The position numbers and the translations under genes are program-made. A DNA stretch of 64,000 nt from Halomonas sp. M20. Lineage in GTDB: Bacteria; Pseudomonadota; Gammaproteobacteria; Pseudomonadales; Halomonadaceae. Shown here piece by piece: positions 39,147 through 47,272 of this stretch (the stretch's first letter is position 1; each line of letters starts with the position of its first letter). Where the stretch lies: assembly GCF_020622265.1 (NCBI RefSeq), contig NZ_JACNMQ010000006.1:1-64000 (forward strand), written 5' to 3'. Below the pieces are notes generated by a model, which did not search any database, was not told where the DNA came from, and was given only the letters and a program-made list of their open reading frames with translations.

Positions 39147-39241
39147 TGCTTGCGCTTAAGCCTGCCGCTGTATTGCTGTAGACTACCGCGCCCCCGCCGC
39201 CTGTTGGGCGAGCATACCGTTTTTCCAATATTCGAGGCAGC

Positions 39242-42190
39242 ATGAGCGTTTTTACACCGGGTCAACGTTGGATCAGTGACGGCGAGGCGGAGCTGGGTCT
39301 GGGCACCGTCTTGAACTGCGACGCTCGCAGCGTGACGGTATTGTTCGCCGCGAGTCAGCAGACACGCACCTACAGCGCTCGCCAGGCACCTTTGACCCGG
39401 GTGGTCTTCGGTAGCGGTGATCGCATTACCACTGCCGAGGGCGGTCAGCTGATGGTCGAGAACGTTCAGGAAGCCGATGACCTGCTGATCTACACCGGTA
39501 AGGATGAAGAAGGTAACGACTGCGAGCTTTCCGAGGCACGCATTGCCGACAGCATGCAGTTCAATCAGGCCCGGGACCGGCTGCTTACCGGCCAGATCGA
39601 TCGTAACGACTGGTTCGACCTGCGTTTTCGCACGCTACATCACTATCATCGGGTCGAGCAAAATCCCGCTCTTGGCTTGAGCGGCCCCAAGATCGACCTG
39701 ATTCCCCATCAGCTGTATATCGCCGATGAGGTATCACGACGCCATGCCCCGCGGGTGCTGCTGGCCGACGAGGTCGGGCTGGGCAAGACCATCGAGGCCG
39801 GACTGATACTGCATCGCCTGCTGCTCACCGGTCGCGTTGAGCGGGCGCTGATTCTGGTACCGGACAGTCTGACCCACCAATGGCTGGTCGAGCTGCTGCG
39901 CCGTTTCGCCCTGGAGGTGACCCTGCTCGACGAAACGCAAAGCCAGGCCCATGGCGATGCCAACCCTTTCGAGTCCGGCCAGCTGATCCTGGCCAGCCAG
40001 CAATGGCTCTTTGCCAATTCCCATCGCCAAGCCCAGGCCAATGCCTGCGACTGGGATCTGCTCATCGTTGATGAAGCCCACCACCTAGATTGGTCGCCCA
40101 CGACCAGCGGCCCGGGCTATTCTTGCATCGAGCGCATAGCCAGCCAGACGCCGGGGCTGCTTCTGCTCACCGCCACCCCGGAGCAAATGGGCCTCGAAAG
40201 TCATTTTGCCCGGCTGCGCCTACTCGACCCGGATCGCTATCATGACCTGGCGCGCTTTCGCCGCGAGGAAGCGAGCTACGTTCAGGTGGCCGCCGCCATC
40301 GATGCCCTGGACAGGCTACCCGGGGACGACCAAGCCGCTGCCTGCGTTGCGGATCAGGTCGACGATAGCGACAGCCGGGCACTACTGACTATTCTTGCTT
40401 CTCCAGAAAGCGATGACGCCCAGCAGGAGGACGCCCGCCGTCAGCTGCGCGAGCAGCTACTCGATCGCCATGGCACCGGCCGGGTGATGTTTCGCAACAG
40501 CCGTCGTCATGTCGGCGGCTTTCCCGAGCGCCGATTGAAGGTCGCCCGCCTCGAGCTGCCCTCCGCTTACCGCCGCATACTGAACGAGTTCAGTAGCAGC
40601 GAAGATGCGCTGGATGAGCTGCTGGTCGATGCGGATCTCGGCAATCCCGACATGCATTCCGACGTGCTGCTTTATCCCGAAATCGCCTATCGCCTGCTGG
40701 ATGACCCAGGCGCCCAGAAGGAGCCCTGGTGGCAGATCGATCCTCGGGTCGACTGGTTGCTGCAACTGCTCAGCGACAGCGCAGACGACAAGCTGCTGGT
40801 GATCGTTCACGAGCGCACGACCGCCATGGATCTAGCGGAAGCGCTACGGGTATTGAAAGGCATTCATGCACCGGTGTTTCATGAAGGCATGACGCTAGTC
40901 GAGCGGGATCGCGCCGCCGCCGCCTTCGCGGACGAGGAGTACGGCAGCCCGGTGATGGTGTGCTCGGAAATCGGCTCCGAAGGGCGCAACTTCCAGTTCT
41001 GTCGTCATCTGGTGATGTTCGATCTACCTGTGCATCCGGATCAACTCGAACAGCGTATCGGCCGTCTTGATCGCATCGGTCAACGACATGCCATCGAAAT
41101 CCATGTGCCGGTATTCATCGACAGCCCCGGCGAACGGCTGCTGCGCTGGTATCAGGAAGGCATGGACGCGTTCAGCGCCCCTCACGGCGTTGGCAGTGAT
41201 CTTCATGACGCTTTCGGCGATGCCCTGGCGGATGCGCTTCTCGACGCCGATGCCACTGCCGAGATCGTCGATGAAACCCGGGCGCTGTTCGAGACACGCC
41301 TGGAGGAGCGCAATGCCGGGCGCAATCGCCTGCTGGAACTCAATGCCTGCCGGCCGCAACGCGCCGAGGCGGTCATCGAGGCGATTCGCGAACTCGATGA
41401 TGACAAGGCGCTGATGCGTTATTTCGATCAGGCGCTGGACATCTTCGGTGTGGACAGCCAGGACCTGGGAGAGAGCCTCGTGCATCTGCGCGCCGGGTCC
41501 CACATGCTCGATGGCCTGCCCGGCCTGGCAAAAGGCGAAGAAGGTTTTACCGCGACCGCCTCGCGCCAGCAGTCGCTGATTCGAGATGATGTACAGCATC
41601 TTTCCTGGGAGCATCCGCTGATACGCGAGATGATGGGCCGCGTTCTCGATGGCACCCTGGGCAACACCGCCGTGGCACTGCTTGCCCACCCGGCCATTCC
41701 GGCGGGCCGGCTGATGGCCGAACTGGTGTTCAGTACTTACTGCCCCGCCCCGAGCCGCCTGCACATCAACCGTTTCATGCCGCCCACGGCCATTCGGGTG
41801 CTGCTCGACGAGTCTGGTGCCAATCTATCTTCCAAGGTCTCCTTTACCGGGCTTGCCAAGAATCTGCGCAAGGTCAAGAAGGCGGTGGCCCGGGATCTGA
41901 TCAAGTCACGTCAGGATCAGTTGCGTACATTGCTGGCCCAGGGAGAGAGCGAAGCGGAAAACGAGCTGCCCACCATAATCGAAGCTGCCCAGCAGCGCAT
42001 GCGAATCGAACTGAATGATGAACTGACCCGCCTGAAGGCATTGGCGCAGCATAATCCGGCGGTTCGCGACGACGAAATAAACGCATTAGAGGAAGAGCGG
42101 CGGGCGCTGGACGCAGCCATCGACGGCACCCGCCTGCGTCTGGACGCGGTGCGGGTGATCGTGACGGTCGATGAGAACAGCCGACCTTAG
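39242..42190 (+). CDS. rapA: RNA polymerase-associated ATPase RapA
   Basis: SWI2/SNF2 protein (982 residues) that binds RNA polymerase and promotes its recycling under stress or high salt. N-terminal Tudor-like domains (FTPGQRWISDGEAELGLGTV) precede the ATPase: motif I LADEVGLGKTIEAGLIL, motif II DEAHHLDW, motif VI-like EQRIGRLDRIGQRHAIEIH. The length is near E. coli RapA (968). Its stop overlaps the convergent SDR gene by four bases. Confidence 0.96.
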   Translation: MSVFTPGQRWISDGEAELGLGTVLNCDARSVTVLFAASQQTRTYSARQAPLTRVVFGSGDRITTAEGGQLMVENVQEADDLLIYTGKDEEGNDCELSEARIADSMQFNQARDRLLTGQIDRNDWFDLRFRTLHHYHRVEQNPALGLSGPKIDLIPHQLYIADEVSRRHAPRVLLADEVGLGKTIEAGLILHRLLLTGRVERALILVPDSLTHQWLVELLRRFALEVTLLDETQSQAHGDANPFESGQLILASQQWLFANSHRQAQANACDWDLLIVDEAHHLDWSPTTSGPGYSCIERIASQTPGLLLLTATPEQMGLESHFARLRLLDPDRYHDLARFRREEASYVQVAAAIDALDRLPGDDQAAACVADQVDDSDSRALLTILASPESDDAQQEDARRQLREQLLDRHGTGRVMFRNSRRHVGGFPERRLKVARLELPSAYRRILNEFSSSEDALDELLVDADLGNPDMHSDVLLYPEIAYRLLDDPGAQKEPWWQIDPRVDWLLQLLSDSADDKLLVIVHERTTAMDLAEALRVLKGIHAPVFHEGMTLVERDRAAAAFADEEYGSPVMVCSEIGSEGRNFQFCRHLVMFDLPVHPDQLEQRIGRLDRIGQRHAIEIHVPVFIDSPGERLLRWYQEGMDAFSAPHGVGSDLHDAFGDALADALLDADATAEIVDETRALFETRLEERNAGRNRLLELNACRPQRAEAVIEAIRELDDDKALMRYFDQALDIFGVDSQDLGESLVHLRAGSHMLDGLPGLAKGEEGFTATASRQQSLIRDDVQHLSWEHPLIREMMGRVLDGTLGNTAVALLAHPAIPAGRLMAELVFSTYCPAPSRLHINRFMPPTAIRVLLDESGANLSSKVSFTGLAKNLRKVKKAVARDLIKSRQDQLRTLLAQGESEAENELPTIIEAAQQRMRIELNDELTRLKALAQHNPAVRDDEINALEEERRALDAAIDGTRLRLDAVRVIVTVDENSRP

Positions 42191-43083
42191 TTACCCAGAA
42201 TCTCCTGCATTGCCTGATCAAGGGTCGGATACTCGAAGGTGAATCCGGCCTCTTCCAGCCGTTTGGGCTGCATGGCCGCGCCGGTTAGCAGCAGACGAGA
42301 CATTTCCCCCAGCAATGCCTTGAGCACTCCCGCCGGCATTGGAATCATTGCTGGCCGGTGAAGATGCTTCGCCAGCGTATGAACGAACTCGTCGTTGGTA
42401 ACCGGATTGGGGGCGGAGCAGTTGAAAGGGCCACTCAACGTATCCTGTTCGAGCAGGAACTCGATGATACGAACCATGTCTAGACGATGAATCCAGGGCA
42501 TGTACTGGCGACCATCGCCGATGCGCCCACCCAGCCCCATCTTGAAGGGTGGCAACATCTGCTTGAGCGCCCCGCCGTTGCGATCGAGCACCAAGCCGGT
42601 ACGCAGTAACGCAACACGCACGTCGTAGGCTTCTGCCCCTTGGGCAGCCGCTTCCCAGCCGGCGCACAGTCGATGAGCGAATTCATCCTGGGGAGCGGTG
42701 TCTTCATCGACCGGCCGCTGGCCTTGTGCGCCGTAATACCCCATGGCGGAGCCGGATACCATCACCTTTGGCGGCGTATTCTGTTTACCGCACAGGGTCA
42801 CCAGATCGCTGGTAATCGAAAGACGTGATTCGACCAGCTTTTTCTTCTGCTCCTCGCTCCATCGTTTACCGGCAATCGACTCACCGGCCAGGTTGACGAT
42901 GGCATCGACCTGGGTACCGTCGAAATCGTGTACCCGTTGGCGAATGTCGGTGTCTGGTGGTAACAGCCGCCGGGTCTTGGTCGGTGAACGCGAAACCACC
43001 AGCAGGCTATGACCCTGCTCGCGCAGCCGTTTGCACAGCAATTGACCGACGAACCCGCTACCGCCGGTGATGAGAATGCGCAT
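42187..43083 (-). CDS. TIGR01777-type NAD(P)-dependent epimerase (SDR39U1/YfcH family)
   Basis: 298-residue extended short-chain dehydrogenase: N-terminal ILITGGSGFVGQLL (Rossmann), VNLAGESIAGKRW, GSAMGYYG (active-site Tyr region) and C-terminal DUF1731-like FTFEYPTLDQAMQEIL. The substrate is unknown. In many proteobacteria this family accompanies photolyase and FAD-enzyme genes under light-responsive MerR control. Here it is divergent from the FAD oxidoreductase across a region with TTGTAC-like repeats. Confidence 0.88.
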   Translation of the reverse strand: MRILITGGSGFVGQLLCKRLREQGHSLLVVSRSPTKTRRLLPPDTDIRQRVHDFDGTQVDAIVNLAGESIAGKRWSEEQKKKLVESRLSITSDLVTLCGKQNTPPKVMVSGSAMGYYGAQGQRPVDEDTAPQDEFAHRLCAGWEAAAQGAEAYDVRVALLRTGLVLDRNGGALKQMLPPFKMGLGGRIGDGRQYMPWIHRLDMVRIIEFLLEQDTLSGPFNCSAPNPVTNDEFVHTLAKHLHRPAMIPMPAGVLKALLGEMSRLLLTGAAMQPKRLEEAGFTFEYPTLDQAMQEILGN

Positions 43084-43113
43084 CGACTCTCTCCTTGACG
43101 CGTTGCTATCATA

Positions 43114-43132
43114 TTATACAGCCATTGTACTA
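43114..43132. promoter_or_regulatory. Possible MerR (LitR-type) operator in the divergent SDR/FAD-enzyme promoter
   Basis: TTATACAG (43114-43121) and TTGTACTA (43125-43132) lie in the 114-bp divergent region. The second matches seven of eight bases of the perfect TTGTACAA palindromes before the MerR gene, so one regulator may serve both promoters. Confidence 0.35.
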
Positions 43133-43197
43133 ACCTGTTACCATAATACATTTTAGTCGGTATTCGATCTTCACGCCTAATGAGAAGGCGATATGTA

Positions 43198-44229
43198 ATG
43201 CATGATCCCAGTTTCGCCATTATCGGTGGTGGTATTGCTGGGCTGGCCTGCGCTCGGGCACTGATTCGACACGGCCATCCGGTACACCTCTTCGAAAAAA
43301 GCCGTGCCCTTGGTGGGCGCTTGGCAAGCCGGCGCGCACCTTCGGCCACCTTTGATCTAGGTGCCCAGTACTTCACCGCACGCTCTCCAGAGTTTCAGCG
43401 CGAGCTGGAAACATGGCAGCAAGCCAACGTGATCGCCTCCTGGCCTCGATCGCTTTGGGTGTGTGACGAGGGCGATTGGCAGCGCAAGCAAGACGATCAA
43501 ACCCGCTGGGTAGGCGCTCCACGTATGACCGCCCTGAGCCGTCATTTATCCCGAAACCTCGATTTGCATACCCAGTGTCGCATCGAACATCTGCATCGAG
43601 AAGAATCAATATGGTGGTTACAGGATGATCAGGGACTTCGCCATGGCCCTTTCACCCAGGTAATCCTGGCCATTCCCGCGCCTCAGGCACAGCTCTTGCT
43701 GGCACCTCATAGCTCGGCACTAGCCAAGGCTTGTCAACGTATCGAGATGAGCCCCTGCTGGACCGCCTATGTCCTGTTCGAAGCGCCACTAACCTCCCTT
43801 GAAACACCAGGCCCCGAGTGGCAAGCGGCTTTCATGAATGGCGGCCCCTTGCGTTTCGTGACTCGCAACGGTAGCAAGCCCGGACGCAACGACCAGGGTG
43901 AAAGTCTTTCTCTTCTGGCGACGCCTCGGTGGAGCCAAGCGCATCTCGAGCGTGATGCGAATTGGATTGCCGCTCAGCTTCTGGCAGCCTTTGCCGAGCG
44001 ATATCCGGCACCGCTGCCTGAGGCTCAATTGGTGGGTGCCCATCGCTGGCGCTTTTCCCAACCCCTGACCAATACCGAAACCAGAGCCGAGCCCGCTGCG
44101 AAAACTGATACGCTGGATTTCCAGACAGATCCATGCGGGCTTGCCCTGTGTGGCGATGGAATGAGTGCCGGACGTATCGAAGACGCTTGGCTATCAGGCC
44201 ATCATCTCGGCAATTATCTGAGCACCTGA
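43198..44229 (+). CDS. Renalase-like NAD(P)/FAD-dependent oxidoreductase
   Basis: 343-residue flavoprotein with the dinucleotide-binding motif FAIIGGGIAGLACARAL at the N-terminus, the FEKSRALGGRLASRR loop (second FAD motif) and a C-terminal CGDGMSAGRIEDAWLSG that contacts FAD. It belongs to the amine-oxidase/renalase-like group often found beside phrB. The ATG at 43198 has AAGG about ten bases upstream; the ATG-less extension to 43180 is not favoured. The cbiX gene follows after 14 bases, suggesting cotranscription. Confidence 0.87.
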   Translation: MHDPSFAIIGGGIAGLACARALIRHGHPVHLFEKSRALGGRLASRRAPSATFDLGAQYFTARSPEFQRELETWQQANVIASWPRSLWVCDEGDWQRKQDDQTRWVGAPRMTALSRHLSRNLDLHTQCRIEHLHREESIWWLQDDQGLRHGPFTQVILAIPAPQAQLLLAPHSSALAKACQRIEMSPCWTAYVLFEAPLTSLETPGPEWQAAFMNGGPLRFVTRNGSKPGRNDQGESLSLLATPRWSQAHLERDANWIAAQLLAAFAERYPAPLPEAQLVGAHRWRFSQPLTNTETRAEPAAKTDTLDFQTDPCGLALCGDGMSAGRIEDAWLSGHHLGNYLST

Positions 44230-44243
44230 ATGGAGACAGCTTT

Positions 44244-44612
44244 ATGAGCGATCCCTTGATTCTACTGGCCCACGGTTCTCGCGACCCACGCTGGCGCGCG
44301 CCTTTCGACGCCTTGGCGGACTCATTGAGCAGCCGGCTCGAAGCCCCCTTGAGACTGGCCTACATGGAGCTGTGCGATCCATCTCTTGAGCAGGTTGCCG
44401 CCGAACTTGCCGAAGCCGGCTATCCACGAGCCGACGTGTTGCCATTGTTCTTTGCGGCAGGGCGGCACCTGAGAGAAGACGTACCTCGCCAGATCGAAGC
44501 GCTGCATGCCAAGCACGAGACCTTGACCATCGAACTGCTGGCGCCCGTCGGCGAGCATCCTGCCTTCGTCGATGCCTTGACCAGCATTATCGAAGGGCGC
44601 GCCCGTACTTAG
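44244..44612 (+). CDS. cbiX: CbiX/SirB-like sirohydrochlorin chelatase family protein
   Basis: 122-residue short-form chelatase (CbiXS-like): ILLAHGSRDPRWRAPF with the metal-binding His near residue 10, LAYMELCDPSLEQVA, and VLPLFFAAGRHLREDVPRQ with a second His. The short form usually acts as a homodimer and inserts cobalt (or iron/nickel) into sirohydrochlorin. Linkage to a B12-family MerR regulator is suggestive. GGAG precedes the ATG at 44244; in-frame codons back to 44133 lie in the preceding gene. Confidence 0.85.
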   Translation: MSDPLILLAHGSRDPRWRAPFDALADSLSSRLEAPLRLAYMELCDPSLEQVAAELAEAGYPRADVLPLFFAAGRHLREDVPRQIEALHAKHETLTIELLAPVGEHPAFVDALTSIIEGRART

Positions 44613-44655
44613 GATTCATGAATGCATACAACGATTACAGTGGCTTGCGCCCTAG

Positions 44656-44681
44656 TTGTACAAGGTGATCGGATTGTACAA
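44656..44681 (+). promoter_or_regulatory. Paired TTGTACAA palindromes upstream of the MerR gene
   Basis: Two perfect TTGTACAA palindromes, 44656-44663 and 44674-44681, start 18 bases apart on the same helix face about 100 bases before the MerR start. This spacing is expected for cooperative binding of a MerR-type repressor and suggests autoregulation. No well-matched -10/-35 pair was assigned. Confidence 0.55.
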
Positions 44682-44776
44682 TATCGTCCACAGGCTGAAT
44701 GACGCCGAGATTCGATAAGACAAATGACGCGATATCCACCGTCCGAGTACTTTCCTTACAAGGAGGCCGATTACGC

Positions 44777-45688
44777 ATGAGTGACAAGGCGATAGACCCG
44801 ATCCATGCGCCGCTCTATCCAATTCGAGAAGTATCGCGGCTCACCGGCGTCAATTCGGTGACGTTGCGAGCCTGGGAGCGCCGCTACGGATTGATTCGCC
44901 CTCAGCGCACGCCTAAAGGGCATCGGCTCTATGCGCGCCAGGATATCGAGCGCATCGAACGGATTCTGCAGTGGCTCAATCGCGGTGTTCCGGTTAGTCA
45001 GGTGCATGATCTTCTGGATCAGCCGGAGAGCATGGAAATTCCCGTGCCGGAGGCGGGGGATTGGCCCTGTCAACGCGAACAGCTGATCCTGGCAGTGGAG
45101 GCCTTGGATCTGGAACGGCTGGAGACGCTATACAATCAGGCATTGGCCCTTTATCCAGTGTCCATCTGCCTGCATGAACTATGGCAGCCAGCGGTCTTGC
45201 AGCTCGAAGAACGCTGGAATGGCCAACTGGGTGCGTTGCTGCAACAGCGCTTGCTCGAGGGATTTCTACGCACCCGTATTGGCACGCGAATGTATCATGC
45301 CAACCTGGTGAGCCATGGCCCTCAACTGCTGATCACCCAGCTCTCCGAGGAGAGCGGTGCGCTATGGCCGCTACTCTTTACCCTGGCGGCCATAGACGCC
45401 GGTTATCGCGTCATATTGCTAGATAATTCTCCCGCCCTGGGTGATCTGGGGCTAGCGGCCAACCGCCTGCATCTTTCTGCGCTGGTACTGGCAAGCGGTC
45501 GGGCGGAACGCAGTGAGTTGATCCGGCGCCAATTGCCGCGTCTAGCGGATCAGCTCTCGGTGCCAGTATGCCTGACCGGTCCCATCACGCGGATCCGCGA
45601 CGATGAGCTTCTCGACAGTGGTGTGGAGCTGCTTGGCGATGACTCGGTGCAGTCAATCAGTCGGCTGCGCCCGCTATTGGGCCAATAA
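44777..45688 (+). CDS. MerR-family regulator with degenerate cobalamin-binding domain (LitR/CarH-like)
   Basis: 303-residue regulator. The N-terminal MerR HTH (YPIREVSRLTGVNSVTLRAW, then ERRYGLIRPQRTPKGHRLY; residues 15-53) is joined to a helical bundle and a Rossmann-like B12-binding fold, as in the photosensors CarH/LitR. The B12 motifs are lost: in W-x9-E-H (Trp147) the final pair is Gln-Arg, and the D-x-H-x2-G site reads L-S-E-E-S-G, so the axial His is absent. This resembles LitR classes that do not use B12 as the light sensor. ATG at 44777 with AAGGAGG upstream. phrB follows after 17 bases, so they form an operon. Confidence 0.87.
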   Translation: MSDKAIDPIHAPLYPIREVSRLTGVNSVTLRAWERRYGLIRPQRTPKGHRLYARQDIERIERILQWLNRGVPVSQVHDLLDQPESMEIPVPEAGDWPCQREQLILAVEALDLERLETLYNQALALYPVSICLHELWQPAVLQLEERWNGQLGALLQQRLLEGFLRTRIGTRMYHANLVSHGPQLLITQLSEESGALWPLLFTLAAIDAGYRVILLDNSPALGDLGLAANRLHLSALVLASGRAERSELIRRQLPRLADQLSVPVCLTGPITRIRDDELLDSGVELLGDDSVQSISRLRPLLGQ

Positions 45689-45705
45689 GAGAGCGATAGT
45701 TTTTT

Positions 45706-47151
45706 ATGCAACGACAACTGGTCTGGTTTCGTAGCGATCTTCGCACCTTGGATAACACCGCCTTGGCTACCGCTGCCAAGTCCGGACCAGTCATTGCAGT
45801 ATTTCTTCGCAGCGTACCGCAATGGCAAGCTCAGGATCATGGCATCAACAAGATCGATTTCTGGCACCGTGGCGTACGCGCCCTGGGTGACGATCTGAGA
45901 GGACTCAACATCCCACTGCTGCATCGCGACATCGACACCTTCGATGAAGCGCCCAAGGTTTTGTTGAAAATTGCCGATGAGTACGGCATCGAGGGCGGGC
46001 TGCATTTCAATCGCGAATACCCCCTCAATGAATGGCGCCGGGACGAGGCGGTGATAAAGGCCTTCAAGCAGGACAATCACGCGGTACATCCTCATACGGA
46101 TGCGGTGGCCTTTGCACCGGGAGAGTTGCTGACCGGCCAGGGCGACTATTACAGCGTTTTCACGCCTTTCGCCAAGGCTTGGCATCGAGAAATAAGTGCC
46201 GAACGCCTTGCCCTACGGGATTCACCCGAGGCCCAACAACACCTTGGCATCGATAACGATCGTATCCCCGCACTATCCACGCTTCAGGCTAAACAAAAGA
46301 ACGTACTCGACGGCAAGCCTGTGGATGCCAGACACTGGCCTGCTGGTCAGGAGGCTGCCGCGGATCGCCTCGAACGTTTTCTGCACTACCGAGTGCGACA
46401 TTACAAGGACCAGCGCAATTTTCCCGCCATTCAGGGCACCAGCGAACTGTCCGCCTATCTGTCCCTGGGCATGATTTCCCATCGCCAGTGTCTACAGGCG
46501 GCGATGAGCGCAAATGGCGGCAGCCTCGCAGAGGGCGATGCCGGCCTGACCAGCTGGGTCAACGAGCTCATCTGGCGCGAGTTCTATCAGCATATCGTGC
46601 TGGGTTATCCGGATATCTGTCGCCATGAACCTTTCCAGCGCTACACCGAGAAACTGGCCTGGCGCGATGACGATGAGGCCTTTGCCGCCTGGTGCGAAGG
46701 GCGCACCGGCTATCCGCTGGTGGACGCCGCCATGCGCCAGCTGGTGCAGCGAGGCTGGATGCACAATCGCCTGCGCATGGTGACCGCCATGTTCCTGAGC
46801 AAGCATCTCTTGATCGACTGGCGGCGCGGAGAGGCATTCTTCATGAAGCACCTGATCGATGGGGACTTCGCCTCCAACAACGGCGGCTGGCAATGGGCCG
46901 CTTCTACCGGCACCGATGCATCGCCCTATTTTCGAATCTTCAATCCCACGACCCAATCTCGGCGCTTCGACCCTCAGGGCGAGTTCATCGCCGAATTCCT
47001 GTCGGAGCTTGCAAAATTGCCCGACAAGGCACGCCATGCGCCGCCCAAGGACATGCTCAAGGAGGTCGACTACCCTGCCCCCATTGTCGATCACAAGGCA
47101 GCTCGCGCCCGGGCGCTGGACGCTTTCAAGGCGCTCAAGCGCGACGATTGA
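45706..47151 (+). CDS. phrB: Deoxyribodipyrimidine photolyase (CPD type I)
   Basis: Light-driven repair of cyclobutane pyrimidine dimers. 481 residues: N-terminal antenna domain (LVWFRSDLRTLDNTAL), C-terminal FAD domain with ELIWREFYQHI, WCEGRTGYPLVDAAMRQL and WMHNRLRMVTAMFLSKHL, then the conserved NNGGWQWAASTGTDASPYFRIFNP. These are CPD class I signatures. It directly follows the MerR gene and so is probably light- or stress-regulated. Confidence 0.96.
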   Translation: MQRQLVWFRSDLRTLDNTALATAAKSGPVIAVFLRSVPQWQAQDHGINKIDFWHRGVRALGDDLRGLNIPLLHRDIDTFDEAPKVLLKIADEYGIEGGLHFNREYPLNEWRRDEAVIKAFKQDNHAVHPHTDAVAFAPGELLTGQGDYYSVFTPFAKAWHREISAERLALRDSPEAQQHLGIDNDRIPALSTLQAKQKNVLDGKPVDARHWPAGQEAAADRLERFLHYRVRHYKDQRNFPAIQGTSELSAYLSLGMISHRQCLQAAMSANGGSLAEGDAGLTSWVNELIWREFYQHIVLGYPDICRHEPFQRYTEKLAWRDDDEAFAAWCEGRTGYPLVDAAMRQLVQRGWMHNRLRMVTAMFLSKHLLIDWRRGEAFFMKHLIDGDFASNNGGWQWAASTGTDASPYFRIFNPTTQSRRFDPQGEFIAEFLSELAKLPDKARHAPPKDMLKEVDYPAPIVDHKAARARALDAFKALKRDD

Positions 47152-47272
47152 TTACCTGGATTATCAGCGAGCGGAATTGGCGCATACTCTGGCGCCCCTA
47201 GAGCAGCGAACCGGGCGTTGGTATGCCTATGGTTATGTCGTCGTTTGGAGCATCGAGCTTGAGTCAAGAGCC

